From assembly GCF_904848625.1 (NCBI RefSeq), contig NZ_CAJHCP010000010.1, positions 186,001 through 250,000 on the forward strand: 64,000 nt of DNA, given 5' to 3'. Below are positions 1 to 10,509 of the stretch, one piece after another; within the stretch, counting starts at the first letter, position 1, and each line of letters opens with the position of its first letter. The stretch comes from Paraburkholderia metrosideri. GTDB taxonomy: Bacteria; Pseudomonadota; Gammaproteobacteria; Burkholderiales; Burkholderiaceae. The notes beneath the pieces are model-generated. The model saw only the letters and a list, made by a program, of their open reading frames with translations. It searched no databases and was not told the DNA's origin. The position numbers and the translations under genes are program-made.

Positions 1-3000
1 CCCATCGTGTTGTACGACAGGTAGGTCCAGTAACCCGTACCGGTCCGCTCGGCACTGACCTCGCCAAAGGCGTTGTAATGCTCGAGCCGATCGATCGTCA
101 TGTCCTTCGTGGTCTGTTCGATCACGCCGACAATATCCACGTTGGTCACCGGATTATTGCGCGTGCCGGTCAGGAAATAGCTTTCGCGCTCCATCAGTAC
201 ATTCGCTGCCGCATCCTTGGCGATATACCGGTACTCGTATTCGGTATTGGTCGGCAGAGCGGTAGCATCGAACAGGAAGCGCCCCGCCGGATCGCGCCAG
301 ATCGTCACCTCGGTAAACGGACGCTCATAGTCGCCATCCTCAAGGACAGACTCGCGGTAGTAGAGCGTCAGGCTATCGACGTTCGCCACTGGCTGGCCGT
401 CGTTGCCCATCGGGGTGAACTCGAAGATACAGGGCAATGAGCTGCCGGTGAGTGTCGCCTGCACCGTATCGTCGGCCCCACCGATCTGCACCGTGATCTC
501 GCCCTGCCCCATCGACAGCGGCCTGCCAAATGCATCGTAGGCTGTGAATTTGATGTCGTAGGTATAGGCGAACCGCAGATCGGGAATCAGACCGCCGGCA
601 AGCGTATCCCAGCTGAATTCGTTGTCGCCCGATCGACCCACAGTTGCGTACTTCGTTTCACCATCCTGCACCCAGGACACCACAAGGTGATCGGTATCGG
701 CCGGCTGCGTGTGAAACACCACCGTCGACGTGAAATCGCTGACGTAAGCGAAGCCAAACGAAGGAGGCTCGCCATCTGCGAATATCACCTTGCTGCGGGT
801 CGTGGTCATCAGCGTGCCGGCCGCGTCGTACAGATCGAATTCGACGTCGTAGCGGCCCGGTCCGAGCCCGGACAGGTCGACTCGCAACGCACCGGTGCCC
901 GGATCCCGGAACACAGGGAACGTCTGATCCCAGGCGGTGCCACCCGAGCCGCGCACACGCGCCACGAAATGATCGACCAGATTCCCTGCGCTATCGACCG
1001 GTGAATAGACATTCAAAATCTGCGGAGCGGACCAGATGTAGGTGCCGGTCGAATCGACGCTGAGGCCAGGACGCGTGCTTGCCTCATCGTATGGCAGGGC
1101 TGTCTGCTCGACACGTGAGCCGCTCGTGCCCACGCGGTCGAGATGAACCACATAACTGTCGCGGCGCAACAGCGTATTCGGAGCGCGTCCGTCCTCGCCA
1201 TCGCTTGCGGCGATGAAAATCATCTCGTAGTCGCCATCGGGCAAACTGCCGACGTCAGCGCTGTACGAATTAGGCTGGCTGCCCTGACTGTTGGCGATCT
1301 GCTGGAAGGCCCCCGATGATCCTGCCTGACGATAGTAAAGCATGCCCTGCGCGCCGGCTGGCAACGTGCCGTGAGCGACAGTGAGGCTGTTTCCCTGAAC
1401 GTTCAGCGAGACGGCCGAATTCAGTACATTCGAAGGTGCCCGGTAGATGTTCTCGCCGTTGACATCGTAAAGTTTCGCCGACTTCGATATCGTGCCGATG
1501 GGCTGCGGGGCAGCAATCTGATCACGCGGAGTGAGATACAACTGAACCGTGTACTCGAAGTTCACCGGCCCCGTTGCGTACGCATAGTACGAGTTGTAGG
1601 TCGCAAATCCGAGGCGTAACGGCACGTTCAGTGTTGCGTCCCCTTCAGCAATCGTCATCAATGCGGGCAACGTGACCGTTCCCGTATCGAACGGCACACT
1701 GGTGCTCTGATTATTCGGGCCACCCGACCATCGATTTCCCCACGCCCGATAAGTGACGACTGCTGACAGGTCATACGCGCCGTAAGCGGCCTGAATTCCC
1801 GGAACGGACAACGACAGACTGTCGATTTCTACCGACGACGAGGACGACCAGTTGACGGTCACGCCGGCTTCGACTTTTCCACCAACTATTCCTGCATCGC
1901 CTCCCGCCAACTGCTGCACCGGCCCCGACACCAGCCGCTCATTCGGCTGCAGCCACCCGCCAATACTCAGTTGCGTATTGGCGAACACCCCCCCGTCGAT
2001 CGGAATATCAACCGGACTGAAGCTGATGCGCGGCGCGCTGCCGGAGGTTTTGGGCTGACGTATCTGAATGACCTGGTTACGCGCGTCGTAGCGCGTATAG
2101 GTCTGCATCATGTCGATTTTCTGCAGCAGCGCTTCGAGGTCCTGGCCCGTTGCGATCACCTGATATCGCAAGTCCGTTTCCATCGACTCGATCTTCAACG
2201 TCGCGTTGCCGTTGCGGTCGTACAGGAACAGGTGCGAGACGCCATCATTGAAGTTCGTGCGCACCACCCAGCCGGCATTGTTGTAATCGGCGTACTCCTG
2301 CCATTCGCTGTTCGCGACGCTCCCGCCCGTGCGTCTACCCGTCAATTCGCCAAACGCGTTATATCGCTGCTCGATCAGCGCGCCGGCCGACACCTGCGCG
2401 CCCGTCGCCGCGTCGCTCGTTCGGGTGATGCGAGAAACTTCCCGATTCTGTGCGTCGTAAGCGATGGTGGTGGAGTCGAGCCATCGGTGTCCGTCCGCGT
2501 CGCTGCGCAGATAGAAGACCTGTGTGACATTGCCCGTCGCGTCGTAGCGAAAATTCGTCGCCACGCCCAGCGCGTTGATCTTCGAATGTAGACGCCCACC
2601 CGCATCGTAGAGATATGACGTCACCTGGTCCGACTCGCCCTTGCGCGTCTCCTTGATAACGTTGTTCAGACCGTCGTGTTCGAACAGCGTGGTGACGCGC
2701 ACCTGCCGGCCAAGGTAGTCGGCGAACTGCGGCAGCATCTCGGCCGTCAGATGGCCAAGCGCATCGTAGGTGAAGTCGTACTGGCTGCCATTGGCGTCGA
2801 TCTTGCGCACTAGGTGGCCTTCGCCGTCGTACGCGTAGGTTGTGGTCGCGTTCCCGCTCGACTGCACGAGCTTGCCGTTCGCATCGACCGTGGCGAACTG
2901 CACATTCATCCGCGATTCGCCAAGCAGTCGGCCGTTCTCGTCATAGGTATAGGTCGTGATACGGTCATCTTGACTGCGCGGCCACGCATCGACCATCAGC

Positions 3001-6000
3001 GACGCTGACGAGCGGACGCTGAACGGATCCGGATAACGCAACGCGAAGCGAATCTCCTGCGTGACGTTGCCCCGCGCATCGACGGTATAGGCGATGCCGT
3101 ATCCCTGCACGTCATCGCCAAATCCGATCGCGTCGATTTCAAGCGTTCTGTTCCCGCCGGCGTCGTAGAAATACATCGTGCGATTGCCCGACTGATCCGT
3201 GGCGACCGTCACCCGGCCGCAGCCGTCGTACTCCCAGGTACTCACCAGATCGCTGCCGGACGTGATCGAATATTCGCCCCGCTGGTCTGCGCCAGCGTCC
3301 GGATTGAAGTAGCCAGTCGCCACGTTCAACACGCGCGACGCCGTCAGGCGATTGTCCGCATCGTAGACATAGCGCGTCTCGCGCACACGATCCGCGTCGA
3401 CCGGAACCGGAGCCTGCAGACCGGCTGCCGCCCCTACCGGGTCCGCATAAACCCGCGTGACGGTCACATTGCCCGCCGCGTCGTACGTCCACTGGGTGAG
3501 CGTGCCCGTCGGATCAACTTGCGCGGTCTTCCGGTTCGCCGCGTCGTAGTACCACGCGGTGGTATGTCCGTTTGCGTCCGTCAGCGATGTGAGATTGCCT
3601 CGCGCGTCATAACGCTGGGTCTCGGTCGTGCTCGCGGGAAAACCTGCCTGGTAGACGGACACGCCGGTCATCGTGATCTGCCGGTCAAGCAGGTCATACG
3701 CAAATCGGGTAATGCGCTGTTCGGTGAGACCCCGTGCTTCAATCGTCGTGATGCGGTTGCCGCGCGCGTCATATTCGAAGGCGTTGACGACGGGCCCGCC
3801 GCGCGTGGTAACCGGCAGCGTCTCAGACAGCATCAGGCCACGCCGGTCATACGTGTAGGCGAACCGACCTCCAACCTTGTTCGTATAGCCGGTACGATTT
3901 CCGAACCCGTCGTACGCGTACAGTTCGCTATAGCCCATCGCGTCGGTCGCCTTGACCAGCCGGCCAAGCCGGTCGTACTCCATCCGCGTGACGGCGCTCG
4001 CATCCTGCGTCACCCGGATGGTGTCGCCAAACGCGTCGTAATCGGTGACGACGTAGCTGCCCGTCGGCGAAATCACCTGTGTGGCGCGGTTCAGTGCATC
4101 GTAGGCGAACCGGGTAACGTTGCCATTCTGGTCGCTGGCGGCCACGCGGTTGCCGAACGCATCGTACGTGCTGGTTAGCGCGTAACCGAGTGCATCCGTG
4201 GTCCGCAACAGGTCGCCGCGTTCGTTATACGCGTACGACGTGCGATACAGCGCCAGCAGGCTAGCCTTCTGATCCGGGCTGAGCGCCGCAGCCTCGAGCG
4301 CTTCGCCATTCGCATCGACATAACCGCGCGACTTGCGCTCCGCAAGCGCCCAACTGGTGTCCTGCTCCGCAAGCTCCACGCCGCGAGGGTCTATCTCCGC
4401 GATCACGCGCCCCGTGCCGTCGTACGTATAGCGGCTTGTCGCCGCGACCGGCGAACCATACGCGCGGGTCTGCTCGACCATCCGCCCGGCTGCGTCGAAC
4501 ACCGCATGCGTGACACTTTGTTCGGGCTGACCATCGGCTACGATGGTATTCACCGCGCGTCCCATTGAGTCCAGCTCGTAGCGCGTAGCGACGCCCGTGG
4601 CGTCAGCCGAGCCGGTCAACCGTCCGGCGCCATCGTAGTCATAGCGAGTCGCGGCTGCGGTAGCGGGAATCGTCTGCGGCAATAGCGCCGCGGCCTGCGC
4701 CTGGCTGGCCCCGCGTGCCGCTTCGTAGGGGTCTGCATAACGGATGGCGACCAGCAGTTGACCCGCTCCGTCGTAGCGGTTCTCCGTGATATAGCCTTCG
4801 GCGTCGATCACATACGCCGGCCGGGCGCCTGCGTCGTAAATCCACGTGGTAGTGCGGTCGCTCGCCGGCTGCGCCACCGCCGGCGACGTGAGCCAAAGCT
4901 GGAGCGCCGACGCGTCGGGATTGTCCATACCCGGATAGGCGGTCTGGTACTGAGTACGTTCGACAAGATTGCCGCCTGCGTCGAAGCGGTTATACGTGAC
5001 GTAACCGATCGCATCGATCGTGGCTGTCAGCCGGTTGGCCGCGTCATAGACCCTACGCGTCGCGCGGTCCTCAGACTGTGTCGCCTGCCCGGCCAGCGCC
5101 TGCGTCACTGCGTCGATAGCGATCTTGCCCTGGAGCATGACCGGGCTCGCGTAAGCGACCGTACGGATTACATTGCCATTGGCGTCGTAGACGTTCTCGG
5201 TAATGTAATTCAGCGCGTTGACAACATAACGGATGCGGCCATCCGCGTCATACACGTATTGCGTGGTCTGGTCATGCGACGGCTGAAGCATCAGCCGCTC
5301 CGCGATGTATGCATCGGACACGATGGGGGGCAACTCGCCCGAGGCAAGCGCAAGCGCAAACGCCGTTCGCGATACCACGCGGCCTCCTGCGTCGTAGGCG
5401 TTGTTGACGAGCGCCCCGGTTGGCCCAACCACCCACGTCTGCCTGCCCTCTGCGTCATAAACGTAACGCGTGACGCCGCCCGCTGCATCGGTCACCGCTA
5501 CGACATTGCCGTTGCTGTCATAGACGTAATTCGTCGTAAGCCCGAGTCCTGCCGGGTCGACGATCGTGCCAGTCAGACGTCCTGCGCTGTCGTACACGTT
5601 TAGCGTGACGCGCGGGTTGCTGCTGCCCGCACCTTCCGTCACGGTGACGACATTGCCGAGACCGTCGTACGTGAAGGTAGTCAGCAGGTTCAGGCCGCCC
5701 GCATCGGTAGTCACTGCAATCGCATGGCCTCCCGCGTCGTAGCGAGTTTCGGTGATCACCCCCGAGGGGTCCGTCACGCGGGTCGCCTGCCCCTTAGCAT
5801 CGTATTCGTAGCGGGTGGTCAGATTCAGACCCGACGGATCGAGCGAGCGCGTGAGCACGCGCCCCGCCGCGTCGTAGGAATAGGTGGTGTGCACACCGCG
5901 CGCGTCGACCGTATCGATCAGGTGGCCCGCGTGGTCATAGCCCAGCGCGGTCGTCGCGCCCGTTGCGTCGACCGTGCCCAGCAGATTGCCGTGGCGGTCG

Positions 6001-9000
6001 TACGAGTAGTGCGTCGTGTTGTCACGTCCGTCCGTTAGCGTCACGACCTGACCAGACTCGTTGTAGGACGACGTGGTCTTGATGCCCTCGGCGGTCGTCA
6101 CGGTGACCGTCCGGTTGAATGCCGCGTATGACCATGTCGTCGTGTTGCCGTTCGCGTCGGTGCGGGTCAGGACGTTGCCGAACGCATCGTACGACATGCG
6201 CGACTGGGTGCCGGCGCCGTCGGTGACGACAATCACGTTGCCGTTGCGATCGTACGTCTGCCTGCGCAGTACACCATTGGCATCGACCGATTCGACGACG
6301 CGTCCAAAGGCGTCGTAAACGGCCTGGGTGATCAGGTTCAGGCCACCTGCGTCGGTCGTCTGGCGGATCGCGTGACCGAGCCGGTCATAGTCGGTCGCGT
6401 CCAGCACCTGAACGGTCGGAGCAATGTCCTGGACGCTCGAAATCTGCTCGCCGAAAGTGTTGTAGGTGTATCGCGTGTTCAAACCCAGCGCATCCGTGCG
6501 CTGCACGAGGCGACCTGCTGCGCTATAGCTGAACGTAGTACGCGTGACATCACCGTCGTTGCCAAGCGCCGCAAACGCGCTGCGCAGCGAATCGGACAGC
6601 AACCCGCCCGTCAGACTGGCCAGTGTGCCAGCGGCCACACGCGTCGCGTAGGCCAACGTCTGCGTGACGTCGCCAAAAGCGTCGTACTGGTACTCGACGA
6701 CTTCGCCCATCGGGTTGACGATATGCGTAAGCTGTCCCGACGCATCGTAGTAATAGAACGTTGCATTGCCGTTCGCGTCGGTCATCGACGTGCGGTGGCC
6801 CGCTGCGTCGTATGCATAGCTCACACCGAACGTTTTCCAGAGGCTATCGACCTGGCCTTGGGTCGCGCTCGCGCCTAGCGCAACGAGGGCGGCGCTGCCT
6901 TCGCCGCCTAGCTGCGCAATGAGGCGTCCCTGGGCGTCGTAGCGGTATGTCGAGGCTCTATCGCCGGTCGATTCGCGCGTTACATTGCCTTGCTGGTCGT
7001 AGGTGTAGTCCGTTTCCGTCACACCGTCGATGGTCCAGATTGTGCGCCCGATCAGGCGGCCCATTGGGTCGTAGGCGTAAGTCGTGCGCTGCAGTTCGCC
7101 GGGCACCATGGCAGCCGCAAGCGCTGTCGCCATGTCAAACGTGTAGCGCACGCCGAACTGCGTCGTCCCGACCTTGCCAGGCGTAACTGGAATACGCATT
7201 CTGACCTCGTCACCGAGCGTGACGTCCGTTATCGAAACCGGTCGCGAGGTTGGAAACCGAAACTCGATGGTGTGGTTGGCGAGCGGGATGATGCTCGATA
7301 CGCTCACCGTATAGTCCATACCCGTTGACGCGGCAACCGTGACCTTGCCGGCCAGCACGCCGTCCACCCAGATTTCGACAGTCGCCGCCGCTGTCGCTGC
7401 CGCGCGGAAACTGAGAGGTAGCTGCTGTGGCGCATCCAGCAGTGACCGGTCGACGCGTCGTCCCTGGATGCGCTCCACCACGTTACCCAACGCGTCGTAC
7501 TGGTAACTCGTGACGTAGCCTTCGGCATCGACCTCCGCACGCAACAGGCCTCGCGAGTCGTAGACGTAGCTGACATGCATGTCCGCCGCGTTGCCAATGG
7601 GAATTAGTTGCCCAAACGTGCCCTGCTTGCGCAACAAGACGTCTGTCGGCGTGGCATAACGGATCGTCTCGACACGCTCCCCAGCGCCGTTATACCGGTA
7701 TTCGGTCAAATAGCCTTCAGGGTCGAGCTCGCCGCGCAGCAACTCTTCCTGATCGTAGAAATAGCGCGTGACGCGATCATTCGCCGGATCCGCAACGGGC
7801 AGCTGTTGCGCAGGCGACGTACTGGTGTCGACCCGATTTGCAAACACGGTTTTCACAACGGGGCGCCCGCTACCGTCGTACTCGATCTGCGTGACGTTTC
7901 CGTCTGCGTCCACCGTGTGGTCGATAAAATTGTTCAGGTAGAAGGCCCATACCGAGCGGTCGTTGACCGACGCAGCCGGTCGCAGCTTCGACGATTCGAG
8001 CGTGAGCACCACCCCGGATGTCAGCGTGATCGCGGGTGTGCCATCTGCCTTCGTCAACGATGCGAGTTGTGCAATCGTGAGCCGGGTCGCATACGTCACC
8101 GTGCGCTGCGGCTTGACGGCTAACGAGTCATAGACGTACTCGGTCAATGTTCCATCGGGCCCAATCTGCGCGACGCACTGACCGCGCCCGTTGTACAGGT
8201 AGTGAGTATTCAGTCCGTTTGCATCGGTCGACATGCGCAAACGGCCGTTCGGGTCGTAGTAGTTCCGGATCTGCGACTGCACCCGGCCCTGCACCGACTC
8301 CACCACGGCGGTCAATTCCCCGGCAGCGTTATACGTGGACGTGCGCGTCAACCCGTTACTGAAAAGGACGGAAACCGTGTGATGCGCATCGTCATACTGG
8401 TAGAGCGTAATGGCGCCGTCGAACTGAACGGTGGACAGCAGGCGCCCGAGCCCGTCATAGGTGAACGCCTCGACCTGCTCGTTGCCCGGCTTGCCGGCAA
8501 AACGCTGCAGCAGACGGCCTGCGGCATCGTAGACGTACCGTGTCTGCGCGATGGCGGCCGCCGCGTCGCCGCTGCCGTCTGCCAGCAGGCTTTCATAGCG
8601 AGTGACCGTCGCGACATTGCCGCGGTAATCATAGGTCGAGTCGATACGGATTGCCTGGCCAGGATTCGCAGGGCCGGATGCCCATGCATTCATCACCGTC
8701 TCCGACAGCGCGCCGCCGGTCTGACTCATCGCGCTGATGTCGAAAGCCGCCGCCGTGTAGTGAATTTCGCTGACCCGTTGGCCCGTTGCGTTGTAGCGGA
8801 ACTCCGTGACGCGGCCCTCCGCACTCACCACGTATCGAAGATGTCCTGCGACGTCATAGACGTAGCGCGTCGTCGAATACTGAGACTGAAAACCATATTC
8901 CGTCGACGGCATCTGCTCTCTGTTCGTTTCAGTGAGCAGTTCATTGTTCGCCCCATATGCCCGTGTGATGTCGGCTGCTTTTTCCGATTGCTTGATCAGG

Positions 9001-10214
9001 TTGCCGGCAGCGTCATAGACGAAGGAGATCGTCTTTCCCCTCCCATCGTTCAGCAACGACAGGTTGCCGTTTGCATCGTAGCCAAAGCTCCGGTTTTCCG
9101 ACTGACCGTCCACCGTCGAGGTCGACTTGATGTTGGTCAACCGTCCGGCACTGTCGTATGTCCAAACCTGCCTGTACCCAAGCGGATCGGTAACCGTCGT
9201 CTGGTTCTTCGCGGTGTCGTAGCTCAGCGAAGTAAGGCGGACGACCCCGTTGTCGGCCTTTTCGGCAATCGTCGCCACCCGGTATTCGCCGTTCACCTGC
9301 AGATAGGTGAACGCCATCTGTGATCCATCCGACTGTGTGACCGAGGCGATCCGACTGCTCGTTCCGTCGTAGGTGTAGGTCGTCGTAAAAACACGACCGT
9401 CGCCGATGCTGTTGTCTTCAGGGCTCAGGTCGGTGATCACCTGCGAAAGACGTCCTTGCGTGTCGTACGCGTAGCGGATCGCCGTCGACGTGACGAGGTT
9501 GTTACCCATCCCCCGATAGACCGACCGAAGTTCAGTCAGTTGACCTGCCGCGTTGTAGTCGAGGTAGGTGACGTCGCCTCCAGCGGTGCTCACCTGCGCG
9601 AGCTGCCCCGCGGCGTTGTAGGCGTAGGTAACCGTATTACCGTCCCTGTCGCGGCTCGCCACGAGTCTGCCACCGTGGTTTGCGTCGTAGGTTTCGTTTA
9701 ACTGCTTGCTGCCGTCGCTCCACTGCCAGCTATGAGTTGCCGCGTCGAAGGAAAGCGTTGCATGAGCGCCCGCGCTGGTCACGTCTGAATAGCCAGGCTT
9801 GAAATCGCCTTGCGCAACGCTGACCCCAATCGGTCCAGTCGACACGTACACATTTCGTGACGCGTCGTACTGGTACACCGTTGTCGAACCGTCCCAGTCG
9901 GTGAGTGTCACCTTGCTGCCAGCCGAGTTCAACGTGCCAGTGAGGTCATCCACCTTGCGCGATCCGCCTGGGCGCCAGTTGTCTCCGGCGAACTGCCCGA
10001 GGCTGTTGTAGGCACGGTTGACCGAAGCGTTCCCGCCTTGGCCAAGCAACAACTGATCACGATCCTGAATAACCAGATTCCCATTCGCCGCATTCACATA
10101 AATCTGCTCCCCCGTCTGCCCGAACGTCGCACTGCCAACCTGCCCTCGCGCGCCCAATCCCAATGCCGAAGACGACTGCAAGCCCAACCCATTGCCCGTG
10201 ACGATCGCTACCAT
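1..10214 (-). CDS. Giant RHS/YD-repeat protein, C-terminus outside the window
   Basis: The frame is open from the ATG at 10212-10214 to the left edge, giving more than 3400 residues, so the C-terminus and any toxin tip are not visible. Seen: dozens of YD repeats of the type YDxxGxxTxxTDxxG from about residue 160 to about residue 2700, a module with EIWVDG and NHTIEF near residues 920-1030 that resembles a carbohydrate-binding fold, and a region of beta-sandwich-like segments near residues 2740-3370 before YD sequence resumes. There is no Sec signal peptide; the N-terminus starts MVAIVTGNGLGLQSSS. GAGG lies 7 bases before the ATG. RHS proteins typically form a shell around a toxic C-terminal domain and are exported by type VI or other systems (family knowledge). 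Its divergent placement beside the flagellum-like export cluster suggests, but does not show, that it is a substrate. Confidence 0.93.
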   Translation of the reverse strand, partial: MVAIVTGNGLGLQSSSALGLGARGQVGSATFGQTGEQIYVNAANGNLVIQDRDQLLLGQGGNASVNRAYNSLGQFAGDNWRPGGSRKVDDLTGTLNSAGSKVTLTDWDGSTTVYQYDASRNVYVSTGPIGVSVAQGDFKPGYSDVTSAGAHATLSFDAATHSWQWSDGSKQLNETYDANHGGRLVASRDRDGNTVTYAYNAAGQLAQVSTAGGDVTYLDYNAAGQLTELRSVYRGMGNNLVTSTAIRYAYDTQGRLSQVITDLSPEDNSIGDGRVFTTTYTYDGTSSRIASVTQSDGSQMAFTYLQVNGEYRVATIAEKADNGVVRLTSLSYDTAKNQTTVTDPLGYRQVWTYDSAGRLTNIKSTSTVDGQSENRSFGYDANGNLSLLNDGRGKTISFVYDAAGNLIKQSEKAADITRAYGANNELLTETNREQMPSTEYGFQSQYSTTRYVYDVAGHLRYVVSAEGRVTEFRYNATGQRVSEIHYTAAAFDISAMSQTGGALSETVMNAWASGPANPGQAIRIDSTYDYRGNVATVTRYESLLADGSGDAAAAIAQTRYVYDAAGRLLQRFAGKPGNEQVEAFTYDGLGRLLSTVQFDGAITLYQYDDAHHTVSVLFSNGLTRTSTYNAAGELTAVVESVQGRVQSQIRNYYDPNGRLRMSTDANGLNTHYLYNGRGQCVAQIGPDGTLTEYVYDSLAVKPQRTVTYATRLTIAQLASLTKADGTPAITLTSGVVLTLESSKLRPAASVNDRSVWAFYLNNFIDHTVDADGNVTQIEYDGSGRPVVKTVFANRVDTSTSPAQQLPVADPANDRVTRYFYDQEELLRGELDPEGYLTEYRYNGAGERVETIRYATPTDVLLRKQGTFGQLIPIGNAADMHVSYVYDSRGLLRAEVDAEGYVTSYQYDALGNVVERIQGRRVDRSLLDAPQQLPLSFRAAATAAATVEIWVDGVLAGKVTVAASTGMDYTVSVSSIIPLANHTIEFRFPTSRPVSITDVTLGDEVRMRIPVTPGKVGTTQFGVRYTFDMATALAAAMVPGELQRTTYAYDPMGRLIGRTIWTIDGVTETDYTYDQQGNVTRESTGDRASTYRYDAQGRLIAQLGGEGSAALVALGASATQGQVDSLWKTFGVSYAYDAAGHRTSMTDANGNATFYYYDASGQLTHIVNPMGEVVEYQYDAFGDVTQTLAYATRVAAGTLASLTGGLLSDSLRSAFAALGNDGDVTRTTFSYSAAGRLVQRTDALGLNTRYTYNTFGEQISSVQDIAPTVQVLDATDYDRLGHAIRQTTDAGGLNLITQAVYDAFGRVVESVDANGVLRRQTYDRNGNVIVVTDGAGTQSRMSYDAFGNVLTRTDANGNTTTWSYAAFNRTVTVTTAEGIKTTSSYNESGQVVTLTDGRDNTTHYSYDRHGNLLGTVDATGATTALGYDHAGHLIDTVDARGVHTTYSYDAAGRVLTRSLDPSGLNLTTRYEYDAKGQATRVTDPSGVITETRYDAGGHAIAVTTDAGGLNLLTTFTYDGLGNVVTVTEGAGSSNPRVTLNVYDSAGRLTGTIVDPAGLGLTTNYVYDSNGNVVAVTDAAGGVTRYVYDAEGRQTWVVGPTGALVNNAYDAGGRVVSRTAFALALASGELPPIVSDAYIAERLMLQPSHDQTTQYVYDADGRIRYVVNALNYITENVYDANGNVIRTVAYASPVMLQGKIAIDAVTQALAGQATQSEDRATRRVYDAANRLTATIDAIGYVTYNRFDAGGNLVERTQYQTAYPGMDNPDASALQLWLTSPAVAQPASDRTTTWIYDAGARPAYVIDAEGYITENRYDGAGQLLVAIRYADPYEAARGASQAQAAALLPQTIPATAAATRYDYDGAGRLTGSADATGVATRYELDSMGRAVNTIVADGQPEQSVTHAVFDAAGRMVEQTRAYGSPVAATSRYTYDGTGRVIAEIDPRGVELAEQDTSWALAERKSRGYVDANGEALEAAALSPDQKASLLALYRTSYAYNERGDLLRTTDALGYALTSTYDAFGNRVAASDQNGNVTRFAYDALNRATQVISPTGSYVVTDYDAFGDTIRVTQDASAVTRMEYDRLGRLVKATDAMGYSELYAYDGFGNRTGYTNKVGGRFAYTYDRRGLMLSETLPVTTRGGPVVNAFEYDARGNRITTIEARGLTEQRITRFAYDLLDRQITMTGVSVYQAGFPASTTETQRYDARGNLTSLTDANGHTTAWYYDAANRKTAQVDPTGTLTQWTYDAAGNVTVTRVYADPVGAAAGLQAPVPVDADRVRETRYVYDADNRLTASRVLNVATGYFNPDAGADQRGEYSITSGSDLVSTWEYDGCGRVTVATDQSGNRTMYFYDAGGNRTLEIDAIGFGDDVQGYGIAYTVDARGNVTQEIRFALRYPDPFSVRSSASLMVDAWPRSQDDRITTYTYDENGRLLGESRMNVQFATVDANGKLVQSSGNATTTYAYDGEGHLVRKIDANGSQYDFTYDALGHLTAEMLPQFADYLGRQVRVTTLFEHDGLNNVIKETRKGESDQVTSYLYDAGGRLHSKINALGVATNFRYDATGNVTQVFYLRSDADGHRWLDSTTIAYDAQNREVSRITRTSDAATGAQVSAGALIEQRYNAFGELTGRRTGGSVANSEWQEYADYNNAGWVVRTNFNDGVSHLFLYDRNGNATLKIESMETDLRYQVIATGQDLEALLQKIDMMQTYTRYDARNQVIQIRQPKTSGSAPRISFSPVDIPIDGGVFANTQLSIGGWLQPNERLVSGPVQQLAGGDAGIVGGKVEAGVTVNWSSSSSVEIDSLSLSVPGIQAAYGAYDLSAVVTYRAWGNRWSGGPNNQSTSVPFDTGTVTLPALMTIAEGDATLNVPLRLGFATYNSYYAYATGPVNFEYTVQLYLTPRDQIAAPQPIGTISKSAKLYDVNGENIYRAPSNVLNSAVSLNVQGNSLTVAHGTLPAGAQGMLYYRQAGSSGAFQQIANSQGSQPNSYSADVGSLPDGDYEMIFIAASDGEDGRAPNTLLRRDSYVVHLDRVGTSGSRVEQTALPYDEASTRPGLSVDSTGTYIWSAPQILNVYSPVDSAGNLVDHFVARVRGSGGTAWDQTFPVFRDPGTGALRVDLSGLGPGRYDVEFDLYDAAGTLMTTTRSKVIFADGEPPSFGFAYVSDFTSTVVFHTQPADTDHLVVSWVQDGETKYATVGRSGDNEFSWDTLAGGLIPDLRFAYTYDIKFTAYDAFGRPLSMGQGEITVQIGGADDTVQATLTGSSLPCIFEFTPMGNDGQPVANVDSLTLYYRESVLEDGDYERPFTEVTIWRDPAGRFLFDATALPTNTEYEYRYIAKDAAANVLMERESYFLTGTRNNPVTNVDIVGVIEQTTKDMTIDRLEHYNAFGEVSAERTGTGYWTYLSYNTM

Positions 10215-10509
10215 CTGAATGCCTCGCGTACCTGTTCGTTATTTGCAGCGGGCCGGCTTGCCGACTCGCGTCCTGAACAGGTTGTCCGGGGATTTCAAAA
10301 ACTGTTTAGCTAAATCATCGAAAAGACACAATTCATGACAGAAGCGCTGAACCGATGTGCAACGGCATCCTAAATATGCTGCCTCGAACCAACGCAAGAT
10401 CGCCCTCACGTGGCGCGAGCGATACCCCGCTGCTATGCTAGAAAGCTCAGATCGGCTTTGCAATGCGCCTTTCAGCCCTCCCGACCCACGCAGGAAAAAG
10501 CTTCACGCC
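10215..10509. promoter_or_regulatory. Divergent intergenic region between the RHS gene and the TPR/flagellar-like cluster
   Basis: This 295-base gap must hold promoters for the minus-strand RHS gene and the plus-strand TPR gene. It has a local AT-rich stretch with the palindrome TTTAGCTAAA at 10305-10314. I cannot identify a confident -35/-10, sigma-28 or sigma-54 promoter. An in-frame extension of the TPR gene to 10357 is possible but poorly supported. Confidence 0.3.

Noticed and set aside
8202..9323. Long plus-strand open frame of 373 codons opposite the RHS gene
   Set aside because: It is the antisense of YD-repeat coding sequence; the product is Arg/Val-rich with no family likeness, and similar shadow frames in the same register run along the whole RHS gene.
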